Of a DNA stretch of 5,127 nucleotides, positions 1 to 5,127 are shown in pieces. The stretch comes from an uncultured Lachnospiraceae bacterium (lineage in GTDB: Bacteria > Bacillota > Clostridia > Lachnospirales > Lachnospiraceae). The notes beneath the pieces are model-generated. The model ran no database searches. It was given only the letters and a program-made list of their open reading frames with translations, and had not been told where the DNA came from. Every line of letters starts with the position of its first letter. Positions within the stretch are counted from its first letter, which is position 1. The DNA lies in the NCBI GenBank assembly GCA_902767065.1, contig CACXFW010000107.1, positions 1-5,127 of the forward strand, in the 5' to 3' direction. The position numbers were made by a program, and so were the translations under genes.

Positions 1-798
1 AAGGCTCCGGGCTATGGCGACAGAAGAAAAGACATGCTGCAGGATATCGCGATCCTGACCGGCGGCACCGTGATCTCCGATGAGGTCGGCCTCGAGCTGA
101 AGAACGCGTCCGTAGACATGCTTGGACGTGCGAAGAGCGTCAAGGTTACCAAGGAGAATACGATCATCGTTGACGGTCTTGGCGAGAAGGCTGCGATCAA
201 GTCCAGAACGGATCAGATCCGCGCGCAGATCGAAGAGACCAAGTCCTCCTTTGACAAGGAGAAGCTGCAGGAGAGACTGGCGAAGCTGGCAGGCGGCGTA
301 GCTGTCATCCGTGTCGGCGCCGCGACCGAGACCGAAATGAAGGAAGCCAAGTTCCGCATGGAGGATGCCCTGAACGCGACGAGAGCCGCGGTCGAGGAAG
401 GCATCGTTGCAGGCGGCGGATCTGCCTACATCCACGCGGCGGCCGCAGTTTCGAAGGATATGGACAAGCTGGCCGGTGATGAGAAGACCGGTGCGCAGAT
501 TGTCCTGAAAGCCCTCGAGTCCCCGCTGTTCTTCATTGCCGAGAACGCCGGCCTTGCAGGCGCGGTTGTTGTCAACAAGGTGAAGGAATCCGCGAAGAAC
601 GAAGGATTTGACGCGTACAACGAGAAGTACGTGAACATGATCGAGGAAGGCATCATCGATCCTGCAAAGGTCACCAGGTCTGCGCTGCAGAACGCAAGCT
701 CCGTCGCGAGCACACTGCTTACCACGGAAGCAACCGTAGGAACCATCAAGGAGCCGGCGCCGGCAGTTCCGGCAGCTCCTCAGGGCGGAATGTACTGA
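1..798 (+). CDS. groEL: Chaperonin GroEL (Hsp60), C-terminal part, 5' end outside the window
   Basis: ATP-driven cytosolic chaperonin subunit that forms a double heptameric ring and folds proteins with GroES. The reading frame is open from base 1, and the first codons read [19 protein letters not shown], the apical-domain motif found near residue 277 of E. coli GroEL. About half the protein is therefore missing upstream, and the ATG at 34 is internal, not the start. Visible landmarks are the ATP-hydrolysis aspartate in [15 protein letters not shown] (Asp codon 364-366, equivalent to E. coli Asp398), the nucleotide-binding Gly-Gly-Gly (412-420), and the equatorial signature [15 protein letters not shown], followed by the TTEATV segment. 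The tail is [14 protein letters not shown], a short Ala/Pro-rich end with one GGM instead of a repeated GGM tail. groES would be expected upstream. Family assignment is essentially certain. Nothing in the visible part suggests a defect. Confidence 0.98.
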   Translation, partial: KAPGYGDRRKDMLQDIAILTGGTVISDEVGLELKNASVDMLGRAKSVKVTKENTIIVDGLGEKAAIKSRTDQIRAQIEETKSSFDKEKLQERLAKLAGGVAVIRVGAATETEMKEAKFRMEDALNATRAAVEEGIVAGGGSAYIHAAAAVSKDMDKLAGDEKTGAQIVLKALESPLFFIAENAGLAGAVVVNKVKESAKNEGFDAYNEKYVNMIEEGIIDPAKVTRSALQNASSVASTLLTTEATVGTIKEPAPAVPAAPQGGMY

Positions 799-928
799 TC
801 GGCTCAGGCACCGGATTGTCTGAAATAAGCTGACCTGCAGAAACACCTGATTTCCTGAAAGATCCTGCCGGTAAGAGACATCCGGATCCCTGAAACCGCA
901 GAACCTGGCAGAAATATCCGATACAACG
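799..928. other. Non-coding stretch after groEL
   Basis: No convincing gene is present on either strand. The stretch is rich in CCTG words (at 834, 846, 854, 864, 889 and 904) and three CTGAAA words, but spacing is irregular and no unit is conserved well enough to call a repeat. A weak 5-bp pairing (CTGCC 865-869 with GGCAG 907-911) was seen. It is most simply read as the 3' untranslated region of the groEL transcript, ending at the inverted repeat at 929-960. Confidence 0.5.
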
Positions 929-960
929 CAAAGTGGTCTGGTGGAAACCAGACCACTTTG
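929..960 (+). terminator. Perfect 14-bp inverted repeat: groEL-unit terminator and/or operator
   Basis: CAAAGTGGTCTGGT (929-942), a GGAA loop, then ACCAGACCACTTTG (947-960) pair perfectly over 14 bp. A GGAA tetraloop on a long stem 130 nt after groEL fits a transcription terminator. However, the sequence after the stem is TTATAATGTT, not a clean T run, so intrinsic termination may be weak. The same bases overlap an extended -10 promoter element, so the palindrome could equally be the operator of a dimeric repressor. The TGGT/ACCA half-sites recall FadR-type GntR operators, although the spacing here is 4 rather than 3. Structure is seen directly; function is inferred. Confidence 0.6.
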
Positions 961-967
961 TTATAAT
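959..967 (+). promoter_or_regulatory. Extended -10 promoter element for the 1070-2447 gene pair
   Basis: TGTTATAAT is a perfect extended -10 (TGnTATAAT) for the housekeeping sigma factor. At a 17-bp spacer the -35 position (939-944, TGGTGG) is poor, which the TG extension may compensate. Transcription would begin near 974, giving a leader of about 96 nt to the ATG at 1070. The TG dinucleotide lies in the last bases of the inverted repeat at 929-960, so a protein bound there would cover the promoter. Confidence 0.5.
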
Positions 968-1069
968 GTTGCTGTACTTGCGTAAGATTGTGTTGCGGAT
1001 CATCCGCTCCGCCACCGGACAATTGCGTTCCGGGCGCGCGGCAGCTGTCATGAATGGAGCTTACAGGGT
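968..1069 (+). other. Leader before the 1070 gene, with a small palindrome
   Basis: The leader contains GCGGAT-C-ATCCGC (995-1007), which as RNA gives a 5-bp stem with a 3-nt loop, flanked by a possible outer pairing ATTGT (987-991) with ACAAT (1019-1023). A GGAG at 1056-1059 lies 10 nt before the ATG at 1070 and is the likely ribosome binding site. No known riboswitch consensus was recognised by eye. Confidence 0.35.
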
Positions 1070-1915
1070 ATGACGGAGGAAGAAAAGAAGCAGCAGAAAG
1101 AACTGTGGAAACAGGACAGAATCCGTGAGCGCAGGGAAGAATGGCAGAAAATCAGGAAACTGGGCTTCACCGCAAGGATCGGGTATCTGTGGGATTACTA
1201 TAAGATCGTTCTTGTGATCGCTGCTGTCCTGATCTTTGTGATTTATCTGATCTTCAATGTGATTCAGGGAGTGCGCACGAATACCCTGCTGTACGCCTGT
1301 TTCCTGAACTGCAACGAGCTGGATCCGGACAGTGAGCGCCTCAGGGAAGATTATATTAACTCCAGGGGCGGCATAAAGAAGATGCAGGAGATCACTTTCG
1401 ACACATCTATCTATGTCGATCCCGATTCGCCTGGAATATCCCAGCGGGATGTGGCGAATACCATCAAGATCACGTCCTTCGTCGGGGCGGGAGCCGTGGA
1501 TGTCTTCCTTGCGCCGCCTGATGTGACAAAGTTTGAGCAGGAAAACGCGCTTTATACGGAGCTTGATGATTTTCTGACGAAGGAGGAAACCGAACGGCTC
1601 CGGAAAGCCGGATGCCTTTACTATGCGAAGGAGCCGGATCCTGTAAAGCCGGATCAGCTTCTGACGGAGCCGGAATCCGGGAGCGGGACGGATGAACAGA
1701 CCGGACAGCGTGAAGCGGAGGCGGCCCTGAATACTGTCCCGGAAGAGGGAATGCACATCTATGCGGTCCGCGTGGACCAGGCCGGTGTGCTCGGCCAGTA
1801 TACCATCTATGATGAGGGCCGGCAGATCTGGTTTTCCATCATCGGAAACTCGAGGCGGACAGAGGAGACGGTGCGGTTTTTGCATTTTCTCCTGGGGGAG
1901 ACCACGCAGGAATAA
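1070..1915 (+). CDS. Unrecognised single-pass membrane protein with large extracytoplasmic domain
   Basis: A 281-aa protein of unknown function. Residues 1-44 are highly charged (runs of Lys, Glu, Arg and Gln, probably helical) and end in an aromatic WDYYK. Residues 45-66 are one strongly hydrophobic membrane segment. Positive charge before it and no cleavage site suggest N-inside topology with residues 67-281 outside the cell. In the outer part, VDVFLAPPDVTKFEQENALY (about 143-162), followed by a TELDDFLTKEE stretch, faintly resembles the way type 2 solute-binding folds are written; that is pattern memory, not a family match. Residues 188-224 form a Pro/Glu/Asp/Gly-rich, probably disordered insert. 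The start at 1070 is supported by GGAG 10 nt upstream. The DUF6106-like gene begins 28 nt after the stop, so the two are probably one operon. The coding call is firm through length, membrane segment and context; the function is not known. Confidence 0.85.
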   Translation: MTEEEKKQQKELWKQDRIRERREEWQKIRKLGFTARIGYLWDYYKIVLVIAAVLIFVIYLIFNVIQGVRTNTLLYACFLNCNELDPDSERLREDYINSRGGIKKMQEITFDTSIYVDPDSPGISQRDVANTIKITSFVGAGAVDVFLAPPDVTKFEQENALYTELDDFLTKEETERLRKAGCLYYAKEPDPVKPDQLLTEPESGSGTDEQTGQREAEAALNTVPEEGMHIYAVRVDQAGVLGQYTIYDEGRQIWFSIIGNSRRTEETVRFLHFLLGETTQE

Positions 1916-1927
1916 ACTATGGTTTAT

Positions 1928-1936
1928 AGGAGGAGG
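1928..1936 (+). promoter_or_regulatory. Strong ribosome binding site fixing the start at 1944
   Basis: AGGAGGAGG lies 7 nt before ATG 1944. The open frame extends upstream to 1761 inside the previous gene, but that extension is out of frame with a well-formed protein and lacks such a site, so 1944 is chosen as the true start. Confidence 0.9.
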
Positions 1937-1943
1937 AACGGGA

Positions 1944-4091
<2,148 letters not shown>

Positions 4092-4101
4092 AACGGAATA
4101 T

Positions 4102-5052
4102 ATGAGCACGAATCAGGATAAGGGAAGCAGGGACAATGCTCCGCGAAAGCTGACTCCCTATGAACAGTACCTTCAGCAGAAGAGGAAAAGACGGACAGGA
4201 AGGATTATTTTCTGGGTGATCGTTATCGAGGCGGTCTGTCTGGTCTTTGGAGCTGTGGTGCTGTTTATGCCGAGGGAGGACCCGGAGATCGAGGAACTGA
4301 TCTCCAGGAAAGTTCATTTCGAATACGAGACGGAGGCGAACCGTGTAGTCACCTATGGCCTTGCTGTCCCCAGACCCAACATAGATATGCAGCTGCTCTC
4401 GATCAATGACTGGTCAAGACCCGGGATCAAAGTGGACGGAATCAGGAAGATTGTTGTGCATTATCTTGCAAATCCCGGAACAAGCGCGCAGGAGAACAGG
4501 GATTACTTTGAGAGCCTGAAGCATCTTCAGGATACCTTTATGAGCGCGAACTATGTAGTCGGAACGGAAGGAGAGATTATCCAGTGCGTTCCGGACGGAG
4601 AGGTCGCATGGGCATCCAACAGGGCGAATTATTATTCGATCTCCATCGAGAACTGCCATCGGGACGAAAGCGGCAGGTTCACCGATTCAACCTACTGGTC
4701 CGACGTTCATCTTGTCGCGTATCTGACGGAGAAGTATGACCTGGATCGGGATGATATCATCCGGCATTATGATGTTACCGGAAAAGACTGTCCCAAATGG
4801 TATGTTGATCACCCGGATGAATGGGAGCGGTTCAAGGATGATGTCATGACATACCGGGAAGAATGCAGGGCTGAGCAGCGGAAGAAGATTGATGAACTTC
4901 TGCATGCGGATGTTGCGGATGAGACGGAACAGGATGTTCTCAGAGAGTATCTGAACAGCCTTCAGGTGCAGACGGAGGCCGAGCCTGAAACTTCGAACCG
5001 GGATCTATGGGAGAGCCTGAAGGAACGGGCTGAGCGCTCCGGAGACCATTGA
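4102..5052 (+). CDS. Membrane-anchored N-acetylmuramoyl-L-alanine amidase (Amidase_2 / T7 lysozyme-like)
   Basis: Predicted zinc amidase that cuts the bond between N-acetylmuramic acid and the L-alanine of the peptidoglycan stem, acting outside the membrane. 316 aa. Residues 1-34 are cytoplasmic and basic (QKRKRRTGR), 35-56 form one membrane helix (signal anchor), 57-110 a linker, about 111-255 the amidase domain, and 256-316 a charged, probably helical tail. Zinc ligands visible are His120 (KIVVHYLANPG), His222 (IIRHYDVTGKDCP) and Cys230; the His-to-Cys spacing of 8 and Lys228 match T7 lysozyme His122, Lys128 and Cys130. Glu183 (SISIEN) fits the conserved SIGIE glutamate. The strand usually written SAHY reads SANY (148-151), and the T7 Tyr46 position appears to be Ala. 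The ribosome binding site is weak, which with the 30-nt gap suggests co-transcription and perhaps coupling with guaB. Likely role is wall turnover, spore-related lysis or remodelling; which one cannot be told. Confidence 0.92.
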   Translation: MSTNQDKGSRDNAPRKLTPYEQYLQQKRKRRTGRIIFWVIVIEAVCLVFGAVVLFMPREDPEIEELISRKVHFEYETEANRVVTYGLAVPRPNIDMQLLSINDWSRPGIKVDGIRKIVVHYLANPGTSAQENRDYFESLKHLQDTFMSANYVVGTEGEIIQCVPDGEVAWASNRANYYSISIENCHRDESGRFTDSTYWSDVHLVAYLTEKYDLDRDDIIRHYDVTGKDCPKWYVDHPDEWERFKDDVMTYREECRAEQRKKIDELLHADVADETEQDVLREYLNSLQVQTEAEPETSNRDLWESLKERAERSGDH

Positions 5053-5053
5053 G

Positions 5054-5127
5054 ATGATCCCGGACCGCGGAAAGCGCGGAAAAAGCATGCCGGGCACTGC
5101 CGGGAGCGGTGAAGGAATATGCCGGGC
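5054..5127 (+). CDS. Possible start of a further gene, running off the window
   Basis: An ATG at 5054, two bases after the amidase stop codon, opens a frame without stops to the window end (24 full codons, starting MIPDRGKRGKSM). GGAGA at 5041-5045 lies 8 nt before it, a reasonable ribosome binding site inside the amidase 3' end. The encoded residues are Gly/Arg/Lys-rich and not recognised; 24 codons is too short to trust in GC-rich DNA. The segment also holds three GCCGGG words (5089, 5099, 5121) and a small CCGCG/CGCGG hairpin (5065-5079), so it may instead be untranslated. Confidence 0.2.
   Translation, partial: MIPDRGKRGKSMPGTAGSGEGICR

Noticed and set aside
834..907. Recurring CCTG words after groEL
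   Set aside because: Six copies with spacings of 8 to 25 bases and no longer shared unit; not a tandem repeat.
1050..1073. Seven-codon mini-frame (MNGAYRV) whose stop overlaps the ATG at 1070
   Set aside because: Too short to support as a leader peptide, no regulatory codon run, and no clear ribosome binding site of its own.
1912..1927. ATAAAC/GTTTAT inverted repeat between the two membrane-protein genes
   Set aside because: Only 6 AT-rich bp over the stop codon with no T run; too weak to call a terminator.
1761..1943. 61-codon upstream extension of the DUF6106-like gene
   Set aside because: Lies inside the previous gene in another frame and has no ribosome binding site comparable to AGGAGGAGG at 1928-1936.
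5065..5079. CCGCG/CGCGG hairpin after the amidase, as terminator
   Set aside because: Only 5 bp and followed by an A run rather than T; not an intrinsic terminator on either strand.

Overview
The window looks like chromosomal DNA from an anaerobic, moderately GC-rich Bacillota, most likely class Clostridia, family Lachnospiraceae. This rests on Shine-Dalgarno sites of the AGGAGG type, a GroEL tail ending in Ala/Pro and GGMY rather than a long GGM repeat, a small two-helix protein resembling the DUF6106 family (which I associate with Lachnospiraceae), and a membrane-anchored amidase of a form common in that family. No phage, transposon, CRISPR, tRNA or rRNA signal was seen. All genes lie on the + strand.

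Layout. 1-798 is the 3' part of groEL, entering the window in the apical domain. 799-1069 is a gene-free stretch holding a perfect 14-bp inverted repeat (929-960). It abuts a perfect extended -10 element (959-967) that probably starts transcription of the next unit. 1070-1915 encodes an unrecognised 281-aa single-pass membrane protein with a large outside domain. 28 nt further on, behind a strong ribosome binding site, 1944-2447 encodes a 167-aa DUF6106-like membrane protein. 2448-2607 is a leader with a good promoter candidate and a GC-rich hairpin. 2608-4071 is guaB (IMP dehydrogenase) with all catalytic motifs. A 30-nt gap with an 8-bp hairpin over the guaB stop codon leads to 4102-5052, a membrane-anchored zinc N-acetylmuramoyl-L-alanine amidase. 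The last 75 bases are open in one frame and may be the start of another gene.

How the genes relate. groEL ends one transcription unit (chaperonin). The two small membrane-protein genes form a tight pair of unknown role. guaB and the amidase are closely spaced and probably co-transcribed, placing GTP precursor synthesis next to cell-wall remodelling; this could be mere adjacency. I see housekeeping content and no clear undescribed system. The items most worth a second look are the palindrome fused to the extended -10 element and the uncharacterised membrane-protein pair.
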